Origin: DATBLQ01 sp036555325 | GTDB lineage: Bacteria > Pseudomonadota > Alphaproteobacteria > Rhizobiales > Aestuariivirgaceae | NCBI GenBank assembly: GCA_036555325.1 | Contig: DATBLQ010000060.1 | Span: 1-64,000, forward strand | Length of the DNA stretch: 64,000 nucleotides | Direction of reading: 5' to 3' | Part shown: piece by piece, positions 44,226 through 53,549 of the stretch | How positions within the stretch are numbered: position 1 is the stretch's first letter | Layout: each line of letters begins with the position of its first letter | Position numbers and translations under genes: made by a program | Notes under the pieces: model-generated | The model's input: the letters and a program-made list of their open reading frames with translations, nothing else | What the model was told of the DNA's origin: nothing | The model's database searches: none

Positions 44226-45398
44226 CTACGCACTCTCCTCGAACAACTCGCGGCCGATCAGCCAGCGGCGGATCTCGCTTGTTCCGGCACCAATCTCGTA
44301 GAGCTTGGCATCACGCAGCAGCCGTCCCGTTGGATAGTCGTTGATGTAACCGTTTCCGCCAAGGCATTGCACGGCCTCAAGGGCAAGCCACGTCCCACGT
44401 TCCGCCGCATAGAGAATTGCACAAGCCGCATCCTTGCGCGAAACCCGCCCTGTGTCACAGGCTCGGGCAACCGCGTAGACATAGGCTTTCGATGTGACGA
44501 GCGCTGTGTACATGTCGGCGAGCTTGCCCTGCATAAGCTGAAATGCACCGATTGGCTGGCCGAACTGCTTGCGCTGATGCACGTAGGGAATGACTTGGTC
44601 CAGCGCCGCCTGCATGAGGCCGCACGGACCGGCAGCCAAAACCGCGCGTTCGTAATCCAGTCCCGACATGAGGACTTCGACGCCCCTACCCTCACCGCTA
44701 AGGAGGTTTTGCTCTGGTACCTCGCAATCAACGAATACCAATTCCCCAGTTTCCGATCCGCGCATACCAAGCTTGTCGAGCTTCTTACCAACGCTGAAAC
44801 CCTTGAAGCCTTTTTCAACGATGAACGCGCTGATCCCGCGACTTTCCGCGCCGGGGTTGGTCTTGGCGTAGACAACGATCACATCGGCAACTGGACCGTT
44901 GGTGATCCAGAACTTGGTACCGTTAAGAATGTATCTGTCTCCTTTGCGCTCTGCCTTCAGACGCATAGAAACGACATCAGAGCCCGATTGCGGTTCCGAC
45001 ATTGCAAGCGCGCCTACATGCTCGCCAGAAATGAGTTTCGGCAGATAAGTACGTTTTTGCTCGCTCGTTCCGTGTCGGCGGATCTGATTGACGCACAGAT
45101 TCGAATGAGCGCCATAGGAAAGCCCAACCGAGCCTGAGCCGCGTGAGATTTCCTCCATGGCAACGCAATGCTCCAAATAACCGAGCCCCGCACCGCCATA
45201 TTCCTCCTCCACCGTGATGCCCAAGACGCCGAGCTCGCCGAGTTTTGGCCACAGATGCCGTGGAAAAACGTCGGTGCGATCGATCTCTTCGGCAAGGGGT
45301 GAAATCTCCTTATCAGAGAAGTTTCTGACCGTTTCCCTGATGGCGTCCGCTGTCTCGCCCAGGCAGAAATCGAGTCCCGGATAATTGCTTTTCATCAT
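44226..45398 (-). CDS. ivd: isovaleryl-CoA dehydrogenase
   Basis: Acyl-CoA dehydrogenase of leucine catabolism that converts isovaleryl-CoA to 3-methylcrotonyl-CoA, the substrate of MccAB. The 390-residue protein carries the acyl-CoA dehydrogenase signatures ALAMSEPQSGSD and GGNGYINDYPTGRLLRDAKL. The catalytic base glutamate lies in the helix LDYERAVLA, the position specific to isovaleryl-CoA dehydrogenases rather than the usual C-terminal site. Two ATGs (45398 and 45395) are possible. It stands 7 kb from mccB with unrelated genes between, on the same strand. Confidence 0.95.
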   Translation of the reverse strand: MMKSNYPGLDFCLGETADAIRETVRNFSDKEISPLAEEIDRTDVFPRHLWPKLGELGVLGITVEEEYGGAGLGYLEHCVAMEEISRGSGSVGLSYGAHSNLCVNQIRRHGTSEQKRTYLPKLISGEHVGALAMSEPQSGSDVVSMRLKAERKGDRYILNGTKFWITNGPVADVIVVYAKTNPGAESRGISAFIVEKGFKGFSVGKKLDKLGMRGSETGELVFVDCEVPEQNLLSGEGRGVEVLMSGLDYERAVLAAGPCGLMQAALDQVIPYVHQRKQFGQPIGAFQLMQGKLADMYTALVTSKAYVYAVARACDTGRVSRKDAACAILYAAERGTWLALEAVQCLGGNGYINDYPTGRLLRDAKLYEIGAGTSEIRRWLIGRELFEESA

Positions 45399-45496
45399 CT
45401 TCTGCTACATCCTACCAACCCAGAAGGTTTATAAGTCATAAGCCCGTTCCGGCGAAGGCCGGATTTGTGTCTTGCAGGTCAAGAGGGAGATGCATC

Positions 45497-46249
45497 ATGA
45501 ATACGGTCATTCACAGGGCTCCATCGGTCGATGCGGGCGTGCGACGGGTTCAGGATTTCGAGTCGCCTGCGGCGGTTCCCCTACTCTCAACCCAGCTCCT
45601 CGTCACTGCCGAGGGAGAGCTCAACCAGGAGCTCAATAGCTTCCTTTTTGATCCGCCGACCAACCCTGAGCTGCTGAAGGGGAAGCAAATTGCCATCTGC
45701 TGCACGAATGGCGTGGAAGAGGTGGAGATTGTTGGTTCATACCGGTGGCTGACCGAACATGGCGCGACCGTGCACATCGTCTCGCCGAAGGCGGGGCAGC
45801 TGCCAGCCAGCTACGGGGTGAAGATGCCCCCCATTGCCGAGACGCACGTTTTGGCCATCAGGTTGATGGAAAACGCCGGCTGGCTCAAGATCGATCGACA
45901 CCTCGAGACAGCTGAGGCTGGGGACTATGACGCCGTGATCGTTCCCGGTGGCTGTTGGAATCCTGACTTCCTGCGTGCTGATCGCAACGCCCATCGTTTT
46001 CTGCAGGCAATGCATGCCGCCGGCAAACCGGTCTGCGGCATTTGCCATGGTCCCTGGGTGCTCATAAACGCCGGTCTTCTCAAGGGCCGCAGGGCAACGG
46101 CTGTCTGGAACATCCATATCGACTTGCAGAACGCAGGAGCCGAGGTAAGCGATGAGCCGGTGGTGGTGGATGGCAACCTCATCACCGCGCGGTTTCCCTA
46201 TGATCTGCCGAGGATGGTGAAGGCACTCGTCGCGCAACTTGTGGCTTAA
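45497..46249 (+). CDS. DJ-1/PfpI family protein
   Basis: Cysteine-nucleophile protein of the DJ-1/PfpI superfamily, 250 residues. The first ~65 residues are an unusual low-complexity extension. Then follows the domain: IAICCTNGVEEVEIVG (the Glu of the triad), DAVIVPGGCWNPDFLRAD, and the nucleophile elbow CGICHGPWVL with the reactive Cys followed by His. Such proteins are proteases, glyoxalases or deglycases; the present one cannot be assigned. ATG 45497 has AGGGAG 8 bases before it. It is divergent from ivd across about 100 bases. Confidence 0.85.
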   Translation: MNTVIHRAPSVDAGVRRVQDFESPAAVPLLSTQLLVTAEGELNQELNSFLFDPPTNPELLKGKQIAICCTNGVEEVEIVGSYRWLTEHGATVHIVSPKAGQLPASYGVKMPPIAETHVLAIRLMENAGWLKIDRHLETAEAGDYDAVIVPGGCWNPDFLRADRNAHRFLQAMHAAGKPVCGICHGPWVLINAGLLKGRRATAVWNIHIDLQNAGAEVSDEPVVVDGNLITARFPYDLPRMVKALVAQLVA

Positions 46250-46253
46250 ACGC

Positions 46254-46565
46254 TCAAGGACTTGCCACAAAAAGCTTTCCATAGAGATAAGCCGAGACGA
46301 GCGAAACGCCGACAACTACAACGAAAATCAGGGCGATGATGGCGACAGCGGTGAGAACGGTTCTTGCCGATATCCCCGGTTCGCACAGCGGCAGCAAATT
46401 GTTGGAGAGCGCAGCGAGCACGACCATCGCACAGCCAATTCCAAACAATGTTAGGCTGAAGGGTTGAAAAATGAGGACAAGCGCCACAGCACCAAGGCCA
46501 ATGATGAAAAATTCCAGCCGCGTCGCCGAAGCAACTGACATGCCTTGAGTCGGCTCGTGTTCCAT
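46254..46565 (-). CDS. small integral membrane protein of the sugar ABC operon
   Basis: 103-residue protein with three hydrophobic segments (about residues 18-36, 39-57 and 72-93) joined by short charged or Cys/Pro loops (LLPLCEPGI). I do not recognise its family. It is the last gene of the ABC operon, overlapping the ATPase stop by one base (TGATG; a GTG at 46568 is an alternative). Small membrane proteins accompany some rhizobial transporters, such as the glycerol system. The role here is unknown. It is convergent with the DJ-1 gene. Confidence 0.72.
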   Translation of the reverse strand: MEHEPTQGMSVASATRLEFFIIGLGAVALVLIFQPFSLTLFGIGCAMVVLAALSNNLLPLCEPGISARTVLTAVAIIALIFVVVVGVSLVSAYLYGKLFVASP

Positions 46566-47653
46566 CACGATCGCACCGCTTTGCCGTCTCCGTTGAAAAG
46601 GTGAGTTTGCCGCGGATCAGGTTTGAGGTGAAGCTTCTCGCCTATCCGGACTTTCACCTGCCGCGGCACCACCACCCTGATCTCGTGCCCTGCCTCGCCT
46701 TTGGCGTGAACAAGCGTCTCGGCACCCATCGGTTCGATCAGCTCCGCCTTTGCGGTAATGGTGTCTTGTTCGCCGCTGTCCCTCAGATACAGAGCGCGCG
46801 GCCTAATGCCAATGGTCACTCGCGTTAAGTCAAGTTGTTTCGCGGCCGGGTCGACCTCGATCTCGACCGTCCGCGAATTCATTCCAATTGACGCTTTCTT
46901 ACCCTCGATGCCTCTGAAGTCCACTTCCATGAGGTTCATCTGCGGGGTGCCGATAAAGCTTGCCACGAACACATTCGCAGGCCGAGCGAAGACATCATGC
47001 GGAGTCGAGATCTGCTCGATGATCCCTTCACGCATGATGGCAATTCTATCGGCCATTGTCAGCGCCTCGAGCTGATCATGGGTAACGATAACCGTCGCCT
47101 TGGAAAGACCCGCCAAAACCTCTTTGATCTGACCCCTCATCGACTGACGGAGCTCGACGTCGAGCCTGCTTAACGGCTCATCGAACAGAAAGCAGTTGGG
47201 ATCGCGGATAATGGCGCGGGCGACCGCCACCCGCTGCTTCTCTCCTTCTGAAATGTGGCCGGGCAAACGGTCAAGAATGGCCTCTAGATGCAACAAGTTG
47301 GCAACCTTGGCAACTCGTCTGCCGATTTCCTCCTTCGCCAGCCGCTCGTAATGCAGGGGAAAGGCAATATTTTCGCCGACGGGCAATGCCGGATAGAGCG
47401 CATAGAATTGAAACACCATCGCGATATCGCGCTTTTCTGGAGGCAGATCGTTCATGCGCTTGCCAGCAACGACGATGTCTCCATGAGTCGCCTGCTCCAG
47501 CCCGGCGATCATGCGCAAGGTTGTAGTCTTCCCGCAGCCCGAAGGTCCCAGAAGGCAAACCACCTCACCGGCAGCCACTCGCAGGTCAACATCGCGGACA
47601 GCGATAAAATCGCCAAATCGCTTGGTCACTTCGGCTAGTTCGATCGTAGACAT
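46565..47653 (-). CDS. sugar ABC transporter ATP-binding protein (second ATPase)
   Basis: ATPase of the CUT1 (MalK/UgpC-like) class, 362 residues, driving uptake. Motifs: Walker A LLGPSGCGKTTTLRMIAGLE, the Q-loop in MVFQFYALYP, the signature LSRL/ISEGEKQRVAVARAI and Walker B NCFLFDEPLSRLD. Its signature reads ISEGEKQ rather than the usual LSGGQ, which may affect ATP turnover. The C-terminal TOBE region (about 240-350) contains NLMEVDFRGIEG and IGIRPRALYL. The operon contains another ATPase (51178-52278), so the pump may be a heterodimer. Confidence 0.92.
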   Translation of the reverse strand: MSTIELAEVTKRFGDFIAVRDVDLRVAAGEVVCLLGPSGCGKTTTLRMIAGLEQATHGDIVVAGKRMNDLPPEKRDIAMVFQFYALYPALPVGENIAFPLHYERLAKEEIGRRVAKVANLLHLEAILDRLPGHISEGEKQRVAVARAIIRDPNCFLFDEPLSRLDVELRQSMRGQIKEVLAGLSKATVIVTHDQLEALTMADRIAIMREGIIEQISTPHDVFARPANVFVASFIGTPQMNLMEVDFRGIEGKKASIGMNSRTVEIEVDPAAKQLDLTRVTIGIRPRALYLRDSGEQDTITAKAELIEPMGAETLVHAKGEAGHEIRVVVPRQVKVRIGEKLHLKPDPRQTHLFNGDGKAVRS

Positions 47654-47662
47654 GACGTGCCG

Positions 47663-48568
47663 TCACCTCTTAATTGTGCCGAACGTCACCCCACGCAGGA
47701 GATGGTTCTGCAGGAAGAACGTGACCAAGATGACCGGAATGAGGAACAGTGTCTCTATGGCCGCCAGGAGACCCCAACGCACGCCTATATCGCCGCCTAT
47801 GGTCTGCGCCATTGCCACCGGCACCGTACGCGTCTCCACTCCGGAAAGAAGAAGGGCGAACAGATACTCGTTCCACGTTAGGATCAGGCCGAAAACAGCG
47901 GTGGCAGCGAGCCCCGCAATCACCTGCGGCAGGCTGATCTTCAGGAACACGCGAGTATCGGAGGAGCCGTCTATGCGCGCGGCGTCTTCCACATCCGTAG
48001 ACAGTTCATCGAAAAAGCTTTTCATCATCCAGATGGTGAAGGGAAGATTGAATGCCGTGTAGAGGGCGATGATGCCGACGTAGCTTCCGGCCAGACCCGT
48101 AACCCGAAACATGAGGATAATTGGAATGATCACCACAATCGCTGGCAGCATGCGCGTGGTGAGAATTATGAAAAGATATGTGTCGTTGCCCTTCAGTGGA
48201 TAGCGCGAGAAACCGAATGCCGCGAGCGTCCCGATCACCAGTGCCAGGAATACGCTGGTTCCGGCGATGAATATTGAGTTGAAGAAATAGAGATCGAAAT
48301 TCGTGGCCTGCGCGTCAGCACCGGCTGAGTACGGGCGACTGAACACACCCACAAAGTTCTCGAGCGTCGGTTTGAACACAAGTTTAGGCGGAATCGACAA
48401 CGTGTCATTGTAGCTCTTGAACGCGGTAAGGATGATCCACAGCACCGGAAAGAAATATGCAACGCTTATCACTGTTGCGACCAGTGTCCGGCCCCAACCA
48501 GCTTCTCCCACACCAGAAGGCTTACGAAAGCCGAGCCGTTCAGCAATAGTCACCGGGGGAACAGCCAT
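47663..48568 (-). CDS. sugar ABC transporter permease (MalG-like)
   Basis: Integral-membrane subunit of 301 residues with about six transmembrane helices. It contains the cytoplasmic EAA motif (ELSTDVEDAARIDGSSDTRVF) that docks the ATPase. The N-terminus is cytoplasmic, followed by ATVISVAYFFPVLWIILTAF. ATG 48568 is used; it has AAGGAGG upstream, and the gap to the upstream permease stop is 4 bases. Paired with the permease at 48573-49634 as the MalF/MalG-like heterodimer. Confidence 0.92.
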   Translation of the reverse strand: MAVPPVTIAERLGFRKPSGVGEAGWGRTLVATVISVAYFFPVLWIILTAFKSYNDTLSIPPKLVFKPTLENFVGVFSRPYSAGADAQATNFDLYFFNSIFIAGTSVFLALVIGTLAAFGFSRYPLKGNDTYLFIILTTRMLPAIVVIIPIILMFRVTGLAGSYVGIIALYTAFNLPFTIWMMKSFFDELSTDVEDAARIDGSSDTRVFLKISLPQVIAGLAATAVFGLILTWNEYLFALLLSGVETRTVPVAMAQTIGGDIGVRWGLLAAIETLFLIPVILVTFFLQNHLLRGVTFGTIKR

Positions 48569-48572
48569 TGGC

Positions 48573-49634
48573 TCAGGCCTCCTTCGCACGGCGTGTCGCC
48601 AAATAGAGATAGAGATTGGTCAACACGATCACGATGAACAGCAGTATGTACGACATTGCGGTGGAATCGCTGGTTTTGTTGAACTGAATCGCCTGTCGGT
48701 AGACGTAGATCGCGACGGTTTCAGTTGATGTTCCCGGCCCGCCTTCGGTCAGCAGGAAAACAATGTCGAATAGCTTGAAGGCCTCGATCGTGCGAAACAA
48801 CAACGCCAGCAACAGAAGCCCGCGGATATAGGGGAAGGTAATTGACCAGAACCGTCGCCATCCCGAAACCCGATCGATTGCCGCGGCCTCGTAGAGATAT
48901 TTAGGAACGCTCACAAGGCCGGCTAGCACAAGCAGCATGACGAATGGCGACCACATCCAAGCGTCGGCAAAGACGATGCCAGCCATCGCTCCTTGAGTTG
49001 TGGCCAGAAGAATGAAAGGTTCGCCGGTGAACAGTCGAACGAATTGGCTCAAAAGGCCGAAAGTGGGCTCGTAGTAATAGCGGAAGAAGGCGCCGACAGC
49101 GACGAAGGAAAGCATCATCGGCGTGAGCACAAGGATGAGAAGATATCGACGCAAAGGAAACTGCTTTGCAAACAGCATCGCAAGCAGGAAGCCCACCGTC
49201 ATCTGAACCACAACCGTGATGACACCCAGTATCGCCGTCGTATGCAGATGCTCCCAGACGACCGTGTCGGTGATGATTTTTTCGTAGTTGTCGAGCCCAA
49301 CAAACACCGGCTCGCGCATCCGGTTGGCGCGATAGGAAAAAAACGATAGTCCCAGCGACCACATCAGCGGGAAGATGTTCATGATAAAGAGGAGCGCGAT
49401 CGCCGGGGCGACCAACAACCCGCCCTTGTAGCGTCCCCAAGCGTTGACGACCAGACTTAGGGCAAACAGGCTCCACATCGCTCCGGAGACCCAAAAGGAG
49501 ATTGCAGGCGGCAGGAAAACAATCGCTAGCGCCATGACGACGACCGCCGCGGCAAGCGCTAACGCCCAATTGTTCCAGCGCAGCTCGGCGAAGCGGGTCA
49601 ACGACACCGGCGATATCTGGTTTATTTGTGTCAT
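48573..49634 (-). CDS. sugar ABC transporter permease (MalF-like)
   Basis: Larger permease of 353 residues with about eight transmembrane helices, including two N-terminal ones (NNWALALAAAVVVMALAIVF and SFWVSGAMWSLFALSLVVNA). It carries a permease EAA-type loop (YLYEAAAIDRVSGWRRFWSI). It follows the binding protein gene with a gap of about 70 bases, in which there is a stable hairpin (49664-49689). Together with the next gene it forms the membrane channel of the carbohydrate transporter. Confidence 0.92.
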   Translation of the reverse strand: MTQINQISPVSLTRFAELRWNNWALALAAAVVVMALAIVFLPPAISFWVSGAMWSLFALSLVVNAWGRYKGGLLVAPAIALLFIMNIFPLMWSLGLSFFSYRANRMREPVFVGLDNYEKIITDTVVWEHLHTTAILGVITVVVQMTVGFLLAMLFAKQFPLRRYLLILVLTPMMLSFVAVGAFFRYYYEPTFGLLSQFVRLFTGEPFILLATTQGAMAGIVFADAWMWSPFVMLLVLAGLVSVPKYLYEAAAIDRVSGWRRFWSITFPYIRGLLLLALLFRTIEAFKLFDIVFLLTEGGPGTSTETVAIYVYRQAIQFNKTSDSTAMSYILLFIVIVLTNLYLYLATRRAKEA

Positions 49635-49663
49635 GCTGAATGGCCGCCGTTACAGCAAATGAA

Positions 49664-49689
49664 TCCGTGCGCCTGTGGAGGCGCACGGA
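49664..49689 (-). repeat. stable hairpin between binding-protein and permease genes
   Basis: Ten-bp stem TCCGTGCGCC/GGCGCACGGA with a 6-base loop, about 17 bases past the binding-protein stop. There is no T-run after it on the minus strand. Hairpins at this place in other ABC operons protect the binding-protein mRNA or reduce downstream permease expression. Here that role is inferred. Confidence 0.6.
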
Positions 49690-49705
49690 AACTCTGTCGT
49701 AAACG

Positions 49706-51142
49706 CTAGTCCTGTATGTGGCCTGCTTCCTTCAGCAGCTTCTCCTGGAAAGTAGCGATGTTGTCGAGCGTCGTCTTGGCATCTTGCTTTCCGGTGATAG
49801 CCAAGTCGTACTGTTCCTGTCCTTGAACGAGAAGCTCGAAGAACTCGGGGATGTGCCAGGTATCTTTCTGCCATTCGAGGCCGGGAGCCCACGTCCGGTT
49901 CCACGGACGATAGCCCACATATTTCGGGTCGTTGTAGACTGATTTGATGGCGCTTTGCCCGCCAGCTGCAGCAAATTGATGCTGCACTTCGGGAGACAGC
50001 CACCACTTCACGAAATCGACCGCCTCCTTGATCTGCTTGTCGGTGGTCCATGTCATCAGCACGAACGGCTGCCCGCCGATGTTCGACCAGCGGATGATCT
50101 TGCCGTCAGCGCCACGAAGTCCCGGCATTTGCGCAAAGGCAACCTTATCGGCAACCTTTGACGTCTGTGGATTGATCGTGCTTTCGCCAAAGCCGATCCA
50201 CTCGATATGCATTGCCAGCTTGCCTTCGCGGAACAACTCATCCGTCTTGAAGATATCCATGCCGCCCGTTTTCACCACTGGCGGCATGTATTTCGTCAGC
50301 CGCAGATAGTGTTCGAGCGCCTTTACTGCTTCTGGTGAGTTGACGACGCCTTCTGCATGGCCTTTTGGTGCCTGCGTTTCATCCCAGATGTTGCCGCCAT
50401 ATTGCCAGATGAAGCCGTTGACCTGCATTGTGTTGAAGTCGTAGGCCTTCCCGCACTGGTAGGCGATTCCATAAAAATCGTCATCGAGCGTCTGTCCGGC
50501 GAGCTTGTCACCCTTCTTGCGCATGAAGAATTCGCCCATTTTCTCGAACGTGTCCCAATCGACATCGTCCATTTCTTCCGGCGTGCAGGGCAGTTTCTGA
50601 TTGTATTTGGCCTGGAAGTTCTTCTGCTCTTCTTCGTGGCAGAGAACGTCGGTACGGAAGTAGGTGATGAGAATATCCGGCATCTGCGGGAAGCCGTAAT
50701 AGTTCTCAGACTTGTACGGATAGGTGGCATAAGCCTGCAGCGGAGCCGGATGCATATCGCTGAGCGCCGCCTTCAGCTCCGGGTCGGCATCGATTAGATC
50801 ATTAAGCTTGCGATAGTAACCACCTTCAATGAAGGCGCCGAGCCACTGCGAGTCCGAAACCGCCATGTTGTATTTTTGCTCGCCCGAGGTTAGCGACGCG
50901 TTGAGACGCGTGTAATAGTCTGGCCACGGAATAAAATCGATTTCGAGTTTTACATCGTTACCGGAAGGTGCCTTGTAGTTTTTGTCAAATAGATCCTTCA
51001 TGATGCGCGTGGGCGGCCAATCCGGAACCGCCATTTTCAGGACGATTTCCTCCGCCGACGCTGGAGCAATTGCCCCTAGGGACAAGCAACCTGCGACGGC
51101 GGCCGTGCTGGCAAACGCCGTCAGTCTATAGTGCAATGACAT
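49706..51142 (-). CDS. carbohydrate ABC transporter substrate-binding protein
   Basis: Family 1 extracellular solute-binding protein (MalE-like), 478 residues, longer than most (400-430). Signal peptide at 1-30 (hydrophobic A/V/L stretch, then APASA|EE). It continues with EIVLKMAVPDWPPTRIMKDL and has many aromatic residues (YYTRLNA, FIWQYGGNIWDE, KWWLSPEVQ) as expected for a sugar site. A very good GGAGG is upstream. No lipobox Cys follows the signal, so it is soluble in the periplasm. Ligand unknown; the operon's dehydrogenase and isomerase-like enzymes suggest a sugar or polyol. Confidence 0.93.
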   Translation of the reverse strand: MSLHYRLTAFASTAAVAGCLSLGAIAPASAEEIVLKMAVPDWPPTRIMKDLFDKNYKAPSGNDVKLEIDFIPWPDYYTRLNASLTSGEQKYNMAVSDSQWLGAFIEGGYYRKLNDLIDADPELKAALSDMHPAPLQAYATYPYKSENYYGFPQMPDILITYFRTDVLCHEEEQKNFQAKYNQKLPCTPEEMDDVDWDTFEKMGEFFMRKKGDKLAGQTLDDDFYGIAYQCGKAYDFNTMQVNGFIWQYGGNIWDETQAPKGHAEGVVNSPEAVKALEHYLRLTKYMPPVVKTGGMDIFKTDELFREGKLAMHIEWIGFGESTINPQTSKVADKVAFAQMPGLRGADGKIIRWSNIGGQPFVLMTWTTDKQIKEAVDFVKWWLSPEVQHQFAAAGGQSAIKSVYNDPKYVGYRPWNRTWAPGLEWQKDTWHIPEFFELLVQGQEQYDLAITGKQDAKTTLDNIATFQEKLLKEAGHIQD

Positions 51143-51177
51143 TCTCTTTTCCTCCCAATCTGAACACTACCCTTTTG

Positions 51178-52278
51178 TCACAAATCCCGGCTAACTGCCG
51201 AGCCGTCGTGACCACGGAATAGATGAACCTTCGAGGGGTCCAAGGCTATAGGTAACACATCGCCGACTTTGATTTCGCTTGCCTGCGCCTCCGGAAGCAA
51301 TATGCGATAAGTGTGGCCGGCCGAGGCAAGCGACACAACAGTGACATCGCCCAAAGGTTCGAGCAATTGCACCGCCGGTTTCGCCTGGGCCAATTTGGGG
51401 TCTGCGATACGCAGGTCAGCTGGACGAATTCCCATAACTATGCGTTCGCCCGCCGCTAGCTTCACTCCTGTTGCAGGCACCTCTATCGGCCCGAAAGGTG
51501 TGTCAAGGCTGGATGCGCTGGAGTTTGCGGCCACATCGATAAGGTTCATATGCGGTGAGCCAATCTTGGAAGCAACATAGAGGTTCGCTGGCTTCTCATA
51601 AAGCTCATCCGGCGAACCCTGCTGCACAACCGAGCCATCGCGCAAAACTGCGATTTCCTCGCCCATCGACAAGGCTTCCAACTCATCCGGCGTCGCATAA
51701 ATGATAGTCATTCCGAACTGCCGGTGCAGTCGTTTCAACTCCGCTCTCATGTCGTGGCGCAGTTTGGCGTCGAGATTGGTGAGCGGTTCGTCGAGAAGGA
51801 GGATTTTCGGATGCCGTATCAGCGAGCGCCCGAGGGCGACCCGCTGCTGTTCTCCACCTGATAGGGTACCAGGTTTGCTGGTCAGACGATGCGACAAGCG
51901 CAGTATGTCGGCCGTCTCCCTGACCCGCCTGTCAATTTCGGCCTTGGACACCCCTTCCTCACGGAGCGGATAGGCGAAGTTTCCATAGACGCTGAGATGC
52001 GGATAGAGGGCGAAGGACTGGAAGACCATGGAAATCCCGCGCCCGACGATTGGAGCGTCGGTCATGTCCGTTCCGTCGATTTCCACCCGGCCGGAGTCGG
52101 GCCTTACAAGCCCCGCAATGGTGCGCAGGGTAGTGGTTTTGCCAACCGAACTCGGGCCGAAAAGAACAAAAAAGCGACCCTTCTCAACGTCAAAGCTAAG
52201 GGATCGAATAGCGGTGACCGGCCCATAGGCCTTGGTTACGCTGTGCAAGCGAAGCGCCAACAACCGCTTCTCGCCCAT
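51178..52278 (-). CDS. sugar ABC transporter ATP-binding protein (first ATPase)
   Basis: CUT1-class ATPase of 366 residues. Walker A is LFGPSSVGKTTTLRTIAGL; note Ser-Ser-Val where Gly-Cys-Gly is common. The Q-loop is in MVFQSFALYP, signature LSGGEQQRVALGRSLI, Walker B KILLLDEPLTNLD, H-loop YATPDELEAL: where the usual H-loop has His, this one reads T-P-D, so the switch histidine appears replaced by Pro. The other ATPase has VIVTHDQLEAL and keeps it. ATG 52278 with AAGG 5 bases upstream is preferred to ATG 52341. Confidence 0.9.
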   Translation of the reverse strand: MGEKRLLALRLHSVTKAYGPVTAIRSLSFDVEKGRFFVLFGPSSVGKTTTLRTIAGLVRPDSGRVEIDGTDMTDAPIVGRGISMVFQSFALYPHLSVYGNFAYPLREEGVSKAEIDRRVRETADILRLSHRLTSKPGTLSGGEQQRVALGRSLIRHPKILLLDEPLTNLDAKLRHDMRAELKRLHRQFGMTIIYATPDELEALSMGEEIAVLRDGSVVQQGSPDELYEKPANLYVASKIGSPHMNLIDVAANSSASSLDTPFGPIEVPATGVKLAAGERIVMGIRPADLRIADPKLAQAKPAVQLLEPLGDVTVVSLASAGHTYRILLPEAQASEIKVGDVLPIALDPSKVHLFRGHDGSAVSRDL

Positions 52279-52365
52279 TTCACCTTCCGGCAGACCACGA
52301 GGAACACGACTAAGCTCCGGAATAATAGAGTGGTTTTGCATTTGGTGACAACTTACAAAGTTGCA

Positions 52366-53526
52366 TCAAAGCCCATCCGGCGGCCCTTCGACTGGTTCCC
52401 ATCGTCTCGATTGGGCGGATCTGAGGACTGCATCGGTGACAAAGTCGGTCGCAAGGGCGTCGCGGAAAGTCGGAGAGGCAAGTGTCGATGTGTCTAGTCC
52501 TTCCAGGAAATCCGCCACCTGGTGGATGAAGGTGTGTTCATACCCGATTTGAAGTCCCGGCACCCACCAGTGCTTCATGTAGGGATGCTCGCTGTCTGTG
52601 ATATGCACCGAACGCCATCCACGCAATTTTCCCTCATCGCGATGATCAAAATACTGGAGACGGTGAAGATCGTGCAGGTCCCAAAAAATCGAGGCATGCT
52701 CGCCGTTGATTTCCAGGGTATAAAGCGCCTTGTGCCCACGCGCATAGCGTGTTGCCTCAAACGTTGCCAAGGAACCGTTGCGAAAGCGGGCCAGGAAAGC
52801 GGTGGCATCGTCGATGCCAACTTTCTCAGTCTTGCCGGTAATATTGTGATGCCGCTCTTTAATGAAAGTCTCCGACATGCCCGAGACGGACTCGATACCG
52901 CCGTTGAGCCACATCGCCGTATCGATGCAATGGGCAAGCAAGTCTCCGGTAACGCCGCTTCCGGCCACATCAACGTCAAGCCGCCACAGCCCTTGCCCGC
53001 CTTGTGGCAGATCTTTGGATATCGTCCAATCTTGCAGAAACTTGGCGCGGTAATGGAACACCTTACCCAGCCGCCCCTCATCGACAATGTGTTTCGCCAT
53101 CGTCACCGCGGGAACTCGGCGATAGTTGTACCAGACCATGTTCGGGACTTTGGCCGCCTCCACGGCCTTGACCATTTCTCTAGACTCCGCGGCGTTGCGC
53201 CCCAGAGGCTTCTCGCACAAGACCATCTTTCCGCGATGAGCTGCTGCGATGGCGATTTCCTTGTGAGTATCGTTGGGGCTGGCGATGTCGATTAGATCGA
53301 TATCCTTCCGCTCGATCAATTTCCGCCAATCAGTTTCACTCGATTCGAAACCCCATTGCGCGGCAAATGCCTTAACTTTTGCCGTGTCACGTGCGCAAAC
53401 TGCTGCAAGAACCGGTTGATGCTTCAACTCGAAAAATTGATTGACCTTCGCAAACGCATTCGAGTGCGTCCGACCCATGAATCCGTAGCCAACGAGCCCA
53501 ACCCTAAGCTTTTTCCTGGCACTCAT
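52366..53526 (-). CDS. Gfo/Idh/MocA family oxidoreductase
   Basis: NAD(P)-dependent sugar or polyol dehydrogenase of 386 residues. The N-terminal Rossmann domain (LRVGLVGYGFMGRTHSNAF) and the EKPLG catalytic lysine motif (MVLCEKPLGRN) are intact; the C-terminal domain has DLLAHCIDTAMWLNGG, the conserved Asp/His pair. Typical substrates are inositol, hexose or uronate derivatives. ATG 53526 has GGGAG 6 bases before it. It follows the TIM-barrel gene by about 23 bases. Confidence 0.92.
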   Translation of the reverse strand: MSARKKLRVGLVGYGFMGRTHSNAFAKVNQFFELKHQPVLAAVCARDTAKVKAFAAQWGFESSETDWRKLIERKDIDLIDIASPNDTHKEIAIAAAHRGKMVLCEKPLGRNAAESREMVKAVEAAKVPNMVWYNYRRVPAVTMAKHIVDEGRLGKVFHYRAKFLQDWTISKDLPQGGQGLWRLDVDVAGSGVTGDLLAHCIDTAMWLNGGIESVSGMSETFIKERHHNITGKTEKVGIDDATAFLARFRNGSLATFEATRYARGHKALYTLEINGEHASIFWDLHDLHRLQYFDHRDEGKLRGWRSVHITDSEHPYMKHWWVPGLQIGYEHTFIHQVADFLEGLDTSTLASPTFRDALATDFVTDAVLRSAQSRRWEPVEGPPDGL

Positions 53527-53549
53527 ATGATCTCCCTGTTCAACCGGAA

